Source of the DNA: Dehalococcoidia bacterium
GTDB lineage: Bacteria; Chloroflexota; Dehalococcoidia; Lucifugimonadales; Lucifugimonadaceae
DNA: 64,000 nucleotides
Assembly (NCBI GenBank): GCA_012959765.1
Contig: DUCO01000010.1
Coordinates: 36,396 to 100,395, forward strand
Direction of reading: 5' to 3'
Shown here in pieces: positions 19,158-28,282 of the stretch. The notes under the pieces were generated by a model. It was not told the origin of the DNA. It saw only the letters and a list, made by a program, of their open reading frames with translations, and searched no databases. Positions within the stretch are counted from its first letter, which is position 1. Every line of letters starts with the position of its first letter. The translations under genes and the position numbers were made by a program.

Positions 19158-20447
19158 TTGACCACCCCTACTCAACCGATCGATGGACGCGCGTCTCAGC
19201 GATTAAAATCTGTTATTTCCAATCCGTCGTACCGACGACTCTGGGGCATAGGAATCGCGTCGGCAACGATGCGCTGGATGGAAACGGTTGCACTTGGCAT
19301 CTACGTTTTCGAACTCACAGGATCGCCGTTCTGGGTCGCCATAGTCGGATTCTTACGCATGATTCCGATGTTCTTGCTCGGGCCGTCAATCGGTCTTATC
19401 TCTGATCGGGTGAACAGAAAAGTTCTGCTTGGTGGCGCTATGGGGTCGTTGTCGGGTGTTTATCTGATCATGGGGATGCTTGTTGTCAGCGGGCGAATCG
19501 AGCTGTGGCACATCTGTGTCGGGGCTACTCTCGCCGGCGTGATGTGGTCGACCGACTTCCCGGTTCGAAGAGCGATGATTGGCGATGCTGTTGGGGCGGA
19601 GGGCATCTCGACTGCAATCGGTATCGACATGGCGAGCAGCAACTTCTCAAGAGTAATCGGGCCTCTCGGTGCCGGTACGTTCCTTGCCACACTCGGCGTT
19701 CAGGCGGCGTACTTCACCGGGGCGATATTGTTCAGTTTTGGCTCACTGTTGGCGTTCTCGCTGCCTTATGTTGCTCCGGTGGTGACGAAAGGGCCTCGAC
19801 TGGGCTATTTCGCGAATTTGGGAGAGGGGCTGAGGCATGTGCGAGCTGATCGAATAATCACGGTTACGCTCATTATCACGATTGTGATGAATATTTTTGG
19901 TTTCCCGTACCAGCATATGGTACCCGTTATCGGAGCCGAAACGCTCATGATCGGGCCGTTGCTGATCGGGATATTGCTGGCCACTGAGGGAATGGGAGCA
20001 ACGATCGGTTCGCTGGTGATCGCTTTGAAAGCTCGTCCGGGTGGATACACCAGGATTTACGCGTTCGGGTCGGTCCTGGCCCTCACCGCCATTCTTGCCT
20101 TTTCACTCTCGCCTTCATACTGGATGGCACTACCGATCTTGCTGATTGGGGGATTCTCGATGTCGGGCTTCGCAACGATGCAGAGCATCATCGTGATCAC
20201 TTCTACCCCAGCAGAAATTCGGGGGCGAGTGTTGGGCGTGCTTGCCGCATCGATAGGCACCGGTCCTTTTGGTGCACTAATCGTCGGTGGACTGGCCGTT
20301 TGGTGGGGCGCCAACAATGCGGTGACGGCAATCGCTGTGACGGGATTGGCGTTTACTGTTCTTGCGCTCGTGATTTGGCCATCGTTCATTCGCAGCGCTG
20401 TGAAGCCTCAGTCATCAGGTGCCGGTGTCGTTGGCGAAAACGAGTGA
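19158..20447 (+). CDS. MFS transporter (MFS_3/EntS-like)
   Basis: 429 residues with about 12 hydrophobic segments and the signature loop DRVNRKVLLGG between helices 2 and 3. Members export small molecules, including siderophores and drugs, by proton antiport; substrate unknown. TTG start immediately after the previous stop codon, so translation is probably coupled to the SNase-like gene. Confidence 0.88.
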   Translation: MTTPTQPIDGRASQRLKSVISNPSYRRLWGIGIASATMRWMETVALGIYVFELTGSPFWVAIVGFLRMIPMFLLGPSIGLISDRVNRKVLLGGAMGSLSGVYLIMGMLVVSGRIELWHICVGATLAGVMWSTDFPVRRAMIGDAVGAEGISTAIGIDMASSNFSRVIGPLGAGTFLATLGVQAAYFTGAILFSFGSLLAFSLPYVAPVVTKGPRLGYFANLGEGLRHVRADRIITVTLIITIVMNIFGFPYQHMVPVIGAETLMIGPLLIGILLATEGMGATIGSLVIALKARPGGYTRIYAFGSVLALTAILAFSLSPSYWMALPILLIGGFSMSGFATMQSIIVITSTPAEIRGRVLGVLAASIGTGPFGALIVGGLAVWWGANNAVTAIAVTGLAFTVLALVIWPSFIRSAVKPQSSGAGVVGENE

Positions 20448-20516
20448 CATGACGTACAAAAACGTGATCAAGAAGATCAGAAAAATAACGAATCGCGGGT
20501 TTGGTTTGAATTTCAC
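20415..20516 (-). CDS. Possible small single-pass membrane protein (33 residues)
   Basis: On the minus strand a GTG-start frame encodes a basic N terminus (KFKPNPR) and a 20-residue hydrophobic run (from VIFLIFLITF onward), ending FANDTGT. The pattern is that of a small inner-membrane protein. It overlaps the 3' end of the MFS gene by 33 bases in antisense and otherwise fills the gap before the HAD gene. No strong Shine-Dalgarno. It may be chance, since A+T-rich antisense can mimic hydrophobic codons. Confidence 0.35.
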   Translation of the reverse strand: MKFKPNPRFVIFLIFLITFLYVMSLVFANDTGT

Positions 20517-20546
20517 GAATATGGTCTTCGAGGGTTAGCTTTTACT

Positions 20547-21416
20547 GTGGTTTCTGACGTGGTTTCTAACAACGATACAAGCGATGGCAGTTCAATCTAC
20601 TCCCTCGTAGCGTTGGATATCGATGGCACGATGATTGGTGAAGACCGAATCGTGAAGCCTGAACTGATCGACGCGATAGCCCGTGTTCAATCGTCAGGCG
20701 CCGTTGTTTCGGTTTCGACAGGTAGAACGCTGATGCCTGCAATGCGAATAACCGAGAAGGCTGGAGCAGTGGGTCCGGTCATATGTTTTCAGGGGGCTAT
20801 GACATTCGATCAGACCGCAAAAACGGAGATTCGGCATGTACGTCTTGATGAGGAGATCGTCGGGCAGGCACTGGACGGTCTTATGGCGACCGTTCCTGAG
20901 GTGATGATGTTTCTTGACGATGATGTGTGGGTTGAGAAACGTTCCGAATGGACCGACGGCTATGGAAAGCGAATGGGCGTGAATATTCGTGATACGGAAT
21001 CGCTGAGGGCCATGGCTGACCAAAAGCCAACCGCCATCGTTGGTGTGGGCGAACCCGAGATTATTGGGCCGCTGGTAGAAAAGCTTCACGGTCAACTCAA
21101 CGGCACGGCGCTTGTTACTCATTCGTTGCCGATGTTCTGTGAGGTCGAGGCGATTGGCGCTGGAAAAGATCACGCGGTTGCGCATTTGGCCGAGTCCCTT
21201 GGTATTGATCGTTCGGCAGTGATCGCGATTGGCGATGGCAAGGGCGACCAGTCGATGATCGGGTGGGCGGGACTGGGTGTGGCGATCGAAGGTGGTCATC
21301 CAGACGCTTTATCTTCGGCGGATCAGATAATCTCCATTCCTGAAGATTCGGGTCTGGTTAACTTCCTTGAATCGTTATCTGACGCTGGTAGATTTGGTTC
21401 CCCGAGCCATTCATAG
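20547..21416 (+). CDS. HAD-superfamily phosphatase, Cof type
   Basis: 289 residues. Motif I LVALDIDGTMIG near 20-31 gives the Asp nucleophile and the general acid Asp, motif II is Ser/Thr in SVSTGRT near 55, motif III Lys and motif IV IGDGKGDQSMI near 230 (Gly-Asp pair binding magnesium). A C2B cap lies between. Cof-type enzymes dephosphorylate sugar phosphates and cofactors. The start is GTG 20547; later GTG codons in the same run are possible too. The kinase gene follows in 11 bases. Confidence 0.9.
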   Translation: MVSDVVSNNDTSDGSSIYSLVALDIDGTMIGEDRIVKPELIDAIARVQSSGAVVSVSTGRTLMPAMRITEKAGAVGPVICFQGAMTFDQTAKTEIRHVRLDEEIVGQALDGLMATVPEVMMFLDDDVWVEKRSEWTDGYGKRMGVNIRDTESLRAMADQKPTAIVGVGEPEIIGPLVEKLHGQLNGTALVTHSLPMFCEVEAIGAGKDHAVAHLAESLGIDRSAVIAIGDGKGDQSMIGWAGLGVAIEGGHPDALSSADQIISIPEDSGLVNFLESLSDAGRFGSPSHS

Positions 21417-21427
21417 AACTTAATTTC

Positions 21428-22396
21428 GTGGCCTCGGGCCGAAGCAGTGATGCAGTTAGGCAGATTTTTTTGAAAGACGTAATCGTTCTCGGTGGGCTAA
21501 ACATGGATCTGATCGTGGATACACCACGGTTGGCGGGTCCGGGTGAAACTGCGGAAGGGACGCGGTTCTACACAACGCCGGGTGGCAAGGGTGGCAATCA
21601 GGCAGTTGCTGCAGCTCGACTCGCGGAAAGTCCGGGATCAGTGAAGATAGTTGGTCGGATAGGCGACGATGGGTTTGGCGAGGAGATGGCCGAGTTCATG
21701 TGCAATGAGGGCATCGACACTTCACTTCTTAGACGCACCGAGAACATCGCATCGGGAATTGCGGTGATTTTTATTCTTCCCGATGGCGAGAACCATGTGA
21801 ATCCGGTTTACGGAGCGAACGCACTATGCGATACGCAGCAGTCGAACGACGTCGTTGCGGCACTTGCTGGCGCTGGGGTGCTGCTCTGCCAGCAAGAGGT
21901 GCCATTGCCAGCGACCAAAGCATCGATAGACGCGGCGGCGAAGGCCGGGGTGATGGTTGTGCTGGATCCGGCTCCGGTTCGTGAGGTTCCAGACGGGTTT
22001 TACGACTCGGTGACGGTATTGACACCAAACCAGGGTGAGGCATCGTCGATGGCTGGAATAGAGGTAGTCGATTCCGCTTCGGCCAGGTCAGCAGCGGTGA
22101 AAATTCGCAACACAGGAATCGAGACTGTGGTCGTGACTCTTGGCGATCAGGGTGCGTGGGTCGAATCAGACGGTATTTCCGAACTGCTTGATCCGTTCAA
22201 GGTTGACGTGGTTGCGACCGTTGCTGCCGGAGACGCATTCAACGGTGGATTTGGCATTGGTATAGCCTCGGGGATGAGCTTGCTCGACTCCGCTCGATTG
22301 GGTATGGCGTCAGGTGCCGTGTGTGTGGGCAGAGACGGTGCTCAGGAAGCAATGGGAAGTCGAGCCGACATCGATGCGTTACTGGCTTCTCGATAG
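21428..22396 (+). CDS. rbsK: Ribokinase (PfkB family)
   Basis: 322 residues. PfkB signature 1 is PGGKGGNQAVAAARL near 54-68; signature 2 is AAGDAFNGGF near 269-278 with the catalytic Asp. It phosphorylates ribose (or a similar sugar) at O5, ATP-dependent, in the cytosol. The start may be GTG 21428 or TTG 21470, the latter leading straight into the first beta-strand DVIVLGGLNMD; neither has a strong ribosome site. It follows the HAD phosphatase, so the two may handle the same sugar phosphate. Sugar specificity is inferred from overall similarity. Confidence 0.88.
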   Translation: MASGRSSDAVRQIFLKDVIVLGGLNMDLIVDTPRLAGPGETAEGTRFYTTPGGKGGNQAVAAARLAESPGSVKIVGRIGDDGFGEEMAEFMCNEGIDTSLLRRTENIASGIAVIFILPDGENHVNPVYGANALCDTQQSNDVVAALAGAGVLLCQQEVPLPATKASIDAAAKAGVMVVLDPAPVREVPDGFYDSVTVLTPNQGEASSMAGIEVVDSASARSAAVKIRNTGIETVVVTLGDQGAWVESDGISELLDPFKVDVVATVAAGDAFNGGFGIGIASGMSLLDSARLGMASGAVCVGRDGAQEAMGSRADIDALLASR

Positions 22397-22405
22397 GTAG
22401 TACTG

Positions 22406-23467
22406 CTACTTGATCACGGGTGGGGAGTCGGCGATATCGGCGATCGATGAAACACCTGCTGCGTTCATCAGTTTCGCAAGCCGTTTGTTGATCCGTGCAG
22501 GTAGTCCTGGGCCTTCGTAGATAAACGACGTGTACAGCTGAATAGCTGATGCGCCCTTGGCCAGCAACTGCCACACATGCTCGGCGGTCGTTACTCCACC
22601 GCAGGCGATGATACTGGCCCCGCCCTGAACCCTCGCCTGAACATCAGCGATCATGAGCTCGGTGTGTTCGAACAGCGGAGCACCGCTTAGTCCACCACGA
22701 CCGCTTTGCAACCGACTGCTTTCTATCGGGTGGGTGTTGGCAACGACCAGACCGTCTACCCCTGCATCGACAGCCGTTTCAGCGAGCTTGAGAATTTCTT
22801 CGCGATTTTCGTTGTCACGAGGCCATGGCGGCAATTTCACAAACAGGGGAACTTGCTTTTCGGCGACCAGTCCTTCGATCAGGCCGCGTAGCCTTGCAGG
22901 TTCGTGGAATATTCGAAGTCCGGCAGTGTTGGGGCTACTGATGTTCAGTTCGATTCCCGCTACTAGAGGCTGGGTGCGACGCAAGCACTCGAATATCTCG
23001 TCTTCGATCGTTCCTGCGATGCTCACCAGAACACGGTTTTTGTATTGTTGCGCTTTGTTCAGTCGCTTCAGAGCCGATTCGAGACCCTGACCGGGGAATC
23101 CCAGAGAGTTCATTACGGCTTTCTGGTCGGGCAGTCGAACCATTCGAGGTTTTGGGTTACCGGGGCGCGACGCCAGAGTGACCGTGCCACCGGTTACGAA
23201 TCCGAAGCCAAGTCTCAATACCGATCCAAGCACCTTGCAGTCTTTATCGAAGCCTGCAGCCATGCCGACTGGCGTTGGTAGCGAGATACCAGCGAGTTCT
23301 GTTTGGAGTTCAGGTTTTCGAGCGCCATTTGTGAGTCGGAATGCGTTCCAAACCCCCGGAATTGTGAGTGCCGTCTCAGCAAGTTTGTGTGCGCCTTCGG
23401 GTGGGAACCTGAAAATAAGTGGCTTTGCAGCCAGGCTGTAAATGCTCGTTTTTTTGCTCCAGATCAC
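22406..23467 (-). CDS. pyrD: Dihydroorotate dehydrogenase, quinone-dependent (class 2)
   Basis: 353 residues; the N-terminal extension (1-45) that anchors class 2 enzymes to the membrane is present. FMN-site motifs: GMAAGFDKD near 68, catalytic Ser in LNISSPNT near 175 (class 2 uses Ser), VKLPPWP, VVANT and ACGGV. It oxidises dihydroorotate to orotate and passes electrons to quinone, here presumably the menaquinone made by the operon at 31-39 kb. GTG start. Convergent with the ribokinase gene, 9 bases apart. Confidence 0.95.
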   Translation of the reverse strand: MIWSKKTSIYSLAAKPLIFRFPPEGAHKLAETALTIPGVWNAFRLTNGARKPELQTELAGISLPTPVGMAAGFDKDCKVLGSVLRLGFGFVTGGTVTLASRPGNPKPRMVRLPDQKAVMNSLGFPGQGLESALKRLNKAQQYKNRVLVSIAGTIEDEIFECLRRTQPLVAGIELNISSPNTAGLRIFHEPARLRGLIEGLVAEKQVPLFVKLPPWPRDNENREEILKLAETAVDAGVDGLVVANTHPIESSRLQSGRGGLSGAPLFEHTELMIADVQARVQGGASIIACGGVTTAEHVWQLLAKGASAIQLYTSFIYEGPGLPARINKRLAKLMNAAGVSSIADIADSPPVIK

Positions 23468-23591
23468 CGCAACATTGTGCCGTGATTTGCTTCGTAAGCG
23501 GTTTCGCCCAGAGTAACCAGAAGTAAGATGTTAATCGCCCCCGCCGCTAATCTCGACTGTATTTCGGGGGCTTAGAGGCTAATCTGGACAC

Positions 23592-24374
23592 ATGACACTG
23601 GAATATCACATCGGCGAGTCGGCGAATCCCAAGGGTCATGCACTGATCTATTTTAAAGATGGATCGAACTTGGACCGTGTTGGCGCATCGTACATTGTGA
23701 TCCTGCCGGTGTCGGTTGATATCAGCAAATACGTGCCGCCATTTCTGGCAGGGCAGGTCGAGCAACTGGGATCGGGCGAGATGTCGTCATTTGCTTTCCC
23801 ACCAGCCCCCGAGATGGTTCCTTCTGAAAAATGGTTGCGTGAGACCGCAGTAAACCGCGGCGACGATCTGCTGTATGGCGGTGTTGCGAACCTTGACGAT
23901 GTGACCGCTCTGATGGAAGTGGTTGCGGGTATTTCCGCCGAATACGCTTCTCAGTACGACAGTCTTGCCAATGTGGCGGGCGAGTCGACCAACCAACAGG
24001 TCGAGAGCGCTGTTGCGGATTCGAATCATGAAGCGGTAGAACAAACCACAAACGTCAACGACGTGATTTATAGCATGATGTCGGAACCTGATCTGCTTAC
24101 CGAACTCACAACGTTGATGGGAAGATTCCAGTACGAGTCGAGCGGTGGTGACACTGCAGGAGCAAACGAGAGCGAGGCGAAGATTCGTGCGATCGCCGAG
24201 CATGTTCCCGAGAACCGCCGAATTGACCTGCTTATCGAATCCGCAACCGATGGCAGTGAAGAATCTGCGAAGCGTGCGCAGCTATATCTTGAACGGGCGT
24301 TTGCTATGTATCGCGAGGACTATACCCGGGTACACGTGCTCGAACAGGAAATTCAGCGGCTAGGCAGCGATTAA
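23592..24374 (+). CDS. Conserved-looking protein of unknown function
   Basis: 260 residues, acidic (rich in Asp, Glu, Ser), no signal peptide or membrane segment. The N terminus (1-50) looks like a beta-rich domain (EYHIGESANPKGHALIYF, then a VILPVSVDISKYVPPFL strand-turn). The C-terminal 90 residues are helical and charged. I do not recognise a family. Codon use matches neighbours and the frame is clean, so it is probably a real gene. Its TAA overlaps the opposite-strand stop of the next gene by four bases (TTAA). Confidence 0.65.
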   Translation: MTLEYHIGESANPKGHALIYFKDGSNLDRVGASYIVILPVSVDISKYVPPFLAGQVEQLGSGEMSSFAFPPAPEMVPSEKWLRETAVNRGDDLLYGGVANLDDVTALMEVVAGISAEYASQYDSLANVAGESTNQQVESAVADSNHEAVEQTTNVNDVIYSMMSEPDLLTELTTLMGRFQYESSGGDTAGANESEAKIRAIAEHVPENRRIDLLIESATDGSEESAKRAQLYLERAFAMYREDYTRVHVLEQEIQRLGSD

Positions 24375-25342
24375 ATCAACGCTGATCTCAGCTGGTCGGT
24401 GGTGATGTTCCCACCGCTGGCGATAAGCACGACTCGCTTACCACGTAGTTGTTCTTTCATGTTGATAGCAGCCGCAAGTGAGGCCGCTCCAGCGTGTTCG
24501 ACGAGCGTTCTGGTTGCGTGAACGTACTGCTTTATAGCCGAACTAATGTCTGAGTCTTCGACGAGCACGAATTCCTTCAGCCGGTTGCGCAGTATTCCTA
24601 TTGGCAGTGTGTATGCGCCTTCGGTTGCCAGCCCTTCGGCTATCGTCGACATCGGGTAGATACCGAATTCGCCAGATTCCCACGCGTGGTAAGCCGCAGG
24701 TGCGTTCGCCGACTGAACGCCCACAACATGGGTTGACGGCGATAGGGCGTCGGTAACGATGCATGCGCCTGAGGCTCCTGAACCAGCTCCGATCGGAACG
24801 ATCAGTACATCGATATCTTTTAGATCCTCGTGAACCTCAACTGAGTAGGTTGCGACCCCGGCGATAAGTGCTGGTTCGTTGGCTGCGTGGACGAAACGCA
24901 TCCCTGTGTTTTCAGCTATCTCTTCTGCGTGTTCGCGGGATCGTTCGAAGACATCGCCGTGAAATACAACCTCTGCTCCCAGTGAGGCGATTGCGGCAGC
25001 TTTTGCGGTGTTTGCACCTTCCGGCAGCACCACGGTGCAGGCTGCCCCGAAAGTTTTGGCCGCATAGGCAATCGATTGTCCATGATTTCCCGATGACGCT
25101 GTTACAAAACCACGTTCTCGTTCATTTTGCGACATTTGGGAAACGAGGTTTATTCCTCCTCGTACTTTGAAAGCGCCGAGTAGTTGGAAATTTTCGTGCT
25201 TGACCCAGACATCGGCGTCTAGCAGTTCGGATAGCACCGGATAGTGTCGCAGCGGGGTGTGCGTGACATGGCTCTTGATCGCAGATCTTGCAGTTCGAAT
25301 GTCGTTGATCGTTGGTTCGGTCAAGTTTGAGACTTCGGTCAT
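24371..25342 (-). CDS. PLP-dependent threonine dehydratase/serine racemase-like enzyme
   Basis: 323 residues, fold-type II PLP family, without the C-terminal ACT regulatory domain of biosynthetic IlvA. Lys in LLGAFKVRGG near residue 59 binds PLP, SSGNHGQSIA near 84 binds substrate/phosphate, and GAGSGASG near 185 is the glycine loop (the usual GGGG is changed to GAGSG). It deaminates threonine or serine to 2-keto acid, or racemises serine; catabolic threonine dehydratase is likely. Starts ATG 25342. Its stop is shared with the convergent gene. Confidence 0.88.
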   Translation of the reverse strand: MTEVSNLTEPTINDIRTARSAIKSHVTHTPLRHYPVLSELLDADVWVKHENFQLLGAFKVRGGINLVSQMSQNERERGFVTASSGNHGQSIAYAAKTFGAACTVVLPEGANTAKAAAIASLGAEVVFHGDVFERSREHAEEIAENTGMRFVHAANEPALIAGVATYSVEVHEDLKDIDVLIVPIGAGSGASGACIVTDALSPSTHVVGVQSANAPAAYHAWESGEFGIYPMSTIAEGLATEGAYTLPIGILRNRLKEFVLVEDSDISSAIKQYVHATRTLVEHAGAASLAAAINMKEQLRGKRVVLIASGGNITTDQLRSALI

Positions 25343-25480
25343 TCAATGAATCCTTGGGACTGGCAGTTCCTTCAGCGCCAAAGAGTACAAGAGGTGGCGC
25401 TGGTTTGAAGTTTATTCAATGCACAAAAACAGATACCTCAGCGGGAATTCAGGAGTACAGTTTGTGGCGGGCGTCCCGAT

Positions 25481-26821
25481 GTGGACGCAGAACGTGTTTT
25501 AGAGAGAATTTTGGCAGTAGAGAATCCGATAGATCAGCGCGAAGCACAGATTGAGAGTAATCAACCCGTGACTTCACGACGCGCTCCCAGATTTGGGTTT
25601 GTAGGTAGGTCTTTTTCCCACACGTTTGAAACGGTCATCGAGCACCGCGATTTCCGCATGCTCTGGCTGGGCATGGTTCTTGCCATGGGCGGATTCCAGA
25701 TGCAGATGGTTGCCCGTGGAATTCTTGTGTACGAAATGACGAACGACCCGTTCATCACGGGAATTGTTGGAATGGGGTTCGCACCGAGTCTTCTTATTGT
25801 TTCGCTTTATGGCGGAGTGTTGGGCGACCGCATGGAACGGCGGCGGCTGATCCAGCTATCGCAGGCCGCCAACGGCTTGCTCGCCGGTAGCGTGGCGATC
25901 CTAATGTTCACAGGCAACCTGGAATGGGGACACATGTTAGTCGTTTCCATTCTTCAGGGCGCCATGTTTGCACTGCAAATGCCAGCGCGGCAGGCGGCGA
26001 TTCCTTCCCTTGTTGGCAAAGACCAACTACCCAACGCATTTGCTCTTAATGCAATGGCGATGAGCATGATGACATTGATTGCACCTGCACTGGCAGGGGT
26101 GCTCTACGAGGTGATCGGGCCCGAGTGGGTATACGTGATAGTCAGCGTCGTGATGTTGAGCGCCGTGCTGTTCACTACTCTTGTGCCGAAGATGTACCCG
26201 AAAATCGACACTTCGAAAACGTCGGTGGTCGAAAACATCAAAGCTGGGTTTAGGTACATCGGGAGCAACAAGCTCGTACTGAACTTGATGATCTACGGGA
26301 TCGTTGTCGCACTGCTGTCGATGCCGTTCAGGATGTTGGTTCAGGTTTACGCCAAAGATGTTTATGGATCTGAGCCTTCGGACGTTGGAATGCTGCTGAC
26401 TGCACTTGGTCTGGGCGGATTAGTCGGATCAATATCGATTGCAAACTTGCGGAAAGGTCACCGGCGAGGTTGGATCGTCCTTGGTGGTGCATTAGTTGCC
26501 GGGATATCACTCGGATTGATCGTGGCGGTGCCGTATTACATTGCCGGCGTGATCGGAATGGTGGGCATGGGACTGGCAGAACAGGCTCGTTGGGCACTGG
26601 GGCAGAGTGTGATGATGGAGAACACTTCTGACGAGTATCGTGCACGGGTCATGAGCGTATTGATGATGACGTTCGGAATGCTTCCACTTGGAATGCTGCC
26701 TCTTGGTTACGCCATGAAAGAATTCGGCGCCAGGCCTTCGGTAGCTGTCGTGGCGGCTGTGCTCATGGGGTTTGCTGTGCTTTCGATGTTCTTCCTGCCT
26801 CGAATCAGGCGCATTGAATAG
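25481..26821 (+). CDS. MFS transporter (MFS_3 type), tandem copy 1
   Basis: Up to 446 residues with 11-12 hydrophobic segments; loop DRMERRRLIQLS follows helix 2. The start is uncertain (GTG 25481, TTG 25511 or GTG 25568); the first 45 residues are hydrophilic and not needed for the fold. It is a paralogue of the next gene: both share the MPARQAAI(P/I) segment, the MP-F-R-(M/T)-L block and the GRVM-M-F-LPLG ending, so they arose by tandem duplication. Substrate unknown, probably efflux. Confidence 0.85.
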   Translation: MDAERVLERILAVENPIDQREAQIESNQPVTSRRAPRFGFVGRSFSHTFETVIEHRDFRMLWLGMVLAMGGFQMQMVARGILVYEMTNDPFITGIVGMGFAPSLLIVSLYGGVLGDRMERRRLIQLSQAANGLLAGSVAILMFTGNLEWGHMLVVSILQGAMFALQMPARQAAIPSLVGKDQLPNAFALNAMAMSMMTLIAPALAGVLYEVIGPEWVYVIVSVVMLSAVLFTTLVPKMYPKIDTSKTSVVENIKAGFRYIGSNKLVLNLMIYGIVVALLSMPFRMLVQVYAKDVYGSEPSDVGMLLTALGLGGLVGSISIANLRKGHRRGWIVLGGALVAGISLGLIVAVPYYIAGVIGMVGMGLAEQARWALGQSVMMENTSDEYRARVMSVLMMTFGMLPLGMLPLGYAMKEFGARPSVAVVAAVLMGFAVLSMFFLPRIRRIE

Positions 26822-26880
26822 GCGTATTGCCGTCCATGCAACCCAGTTTCACGAGTCGAGTAACCAGATAGCCGCAAAAT

Positions 26881-28152
26881 TTGTCAGTAACCAAACCAAC
26901 ATCGACCGCCGAAACCAGCACAGCCAGTGCCGGGTCGGGGCGCAACCGGGTGCTGTCAAGAACTTTTTCATCTTTAGGCGAACCTGGGTTCCGTCATTTA
27001 TTTTTCGGCATGCTGTTGCTGATGGCGGCGATAAATATCCAGATGCTCGCCCGCGGTTACCTGACTTGGGAACTGACTAAATCACCGATCGCTGTAGTAG
27101 TCGTTGGCGCAGGATTTGCCCCTCCGATATTGTTGCTTTCGTTGTATGGAGGAGCGGTTGCAGATCGATATTCCCGCAAACGGATCATTCAATTTGGTCA
27201 GCTGGGAATGCTTGTGATTACTTTGATGGTCGCCGTATCGATTACGACGAACACGATCACGGTTTACCACCTGACGGCTGCGTCGATCGCGCAAGGCACG
27301 ATATGGGCGTTCCTCATGCCCGCGCGGCAGGCGATTATTGGCCAACTTGTTGGTGAAGATCAGCTAACGAACGCCGTGGCGCTCAATTCATCCGGCATGT
27401 CGTTGATGACGATCGCTGCACCCGGTATTGGCGGGCTGATTTACGGCAGTTTCGGGCCAGGTGCGACGTATTTCGTTATGGCAGGGTTGATCGTGATTGC
27501 GTACATCCTCACCAACTGGGTTCCCAACATGACTCCAGTTGCGAATGTGAAACGCCGTATGTGGAGCGATGTCAAAGAAGGACTGGTTTATACCAAGCAG
27601 AATCGAACGGTGTTGGTACTCCTGCTTGTGGCTTTGAGTACGGCGCTGCTTGCGATGCCGTTCAGAACGCTGTTACCGGTGCAAATCGAGGAAGTTTTCA
27701 AGCTGGAGGTCGAAGCACTTGGGCTAATGCTGAGCATGATCGGTGTTGGGGCGCTTTTCGGTTCACTGGTGATCGCCAGCCTGTCTAGAAATAGTCGACG
27801 CGGCTGGGTTCTTTTGATCACGAGCATGTTGTCGGGTGGTGCGATTCTTCTCGCAGCGTTCACCACTTCGTACTCGGTTGCACTCGTGATAATGATCCTT
27901 TTAGGCGTCGGTGATTCGGGGCGACGAGCACTGAACTCATCTCTCATCATGGAGCAGACCGACGATGAGCATCGTGGCCGAGTGATGGGCGTTTACATGA
28001 TGAACTTTGGACTCATTCCGCTGGGTGCGATTCCACTGGGGTTCATAACTGCGTTTTTGGATGTACGGGTAGCGTTTGCTATTGCCGGCGGTGGGCTGCT
28101 CGTGGCGGCGATCGGGTACACGGTGCTAACCGACAAGATACGGCGATTGTGA
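26881..28152 (+). CDS. MFS transporter (MFS_3 type), tandem copy 2
   Basis: 423 residues, TTG start, about 12 hydrophobic segments, with DRYSRKRIIQFGQ in the helix 2-3 loop. It is the paralogue of the gene 59 bases upstream. Differences are spread along the length, so the duplication is not recent. Heterodimeric function is not expected for MFS proteins; separate substrates are more likely. Confidence 0.85.
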   Translation: MSVTKPTSTAETSTASAGSGRNRVLSRTFSSLGEPGFRHLFFGMLLLMAAINIQMLARGYLTWELTKSPIAVVVVGAGFAPPILLLSLYGGAVADRYSRKRIIQFGQLGMLVITLMVAVSITTNTITVYHLTAASIAQGTIWAFLMPARQAIIGQLVGEDQLTNAVALNSSGMSLMTIAAPGIGGLIYGSFGPGATYFVMAGLIVIAYILTNWVPNMTPVANVKRRMWSDVKEGLVYTKQNRTVLVLLLVALSTALLAMPFRTLLPVQIEEVFKLEVEALGLMLSMIGVGALFGSLVIASLSRNSRRGWVLLITSMLSGGAILLAAFTTSYSVALVIMILLGVGDSGRRALNSSLIMEQTDDEHRGRVMGVYMMNFGLIPLGAIPLGFITAFLDVRVAFAIAGGGLLVAAIGYTVLTDKIRRL

Positions 28153-28282
28153 TTGTTGGTTCAGCCGAGGGATTCGTTCAGCGGTTGTGATTCGTAACTT
28201 TTGACGGGGCTGCAAGTAAACTTCATTTCTCGCCGTTCGCCAATACCAACTGTTCCAGATAGTACCGAGCACTTTTCAAGAC

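Noticed and set aside
20694..21299. Antisense 201-codon frame inside the HAD gene
   Set aside because: Shadow frame; the sense strand carries all HAD motifs.
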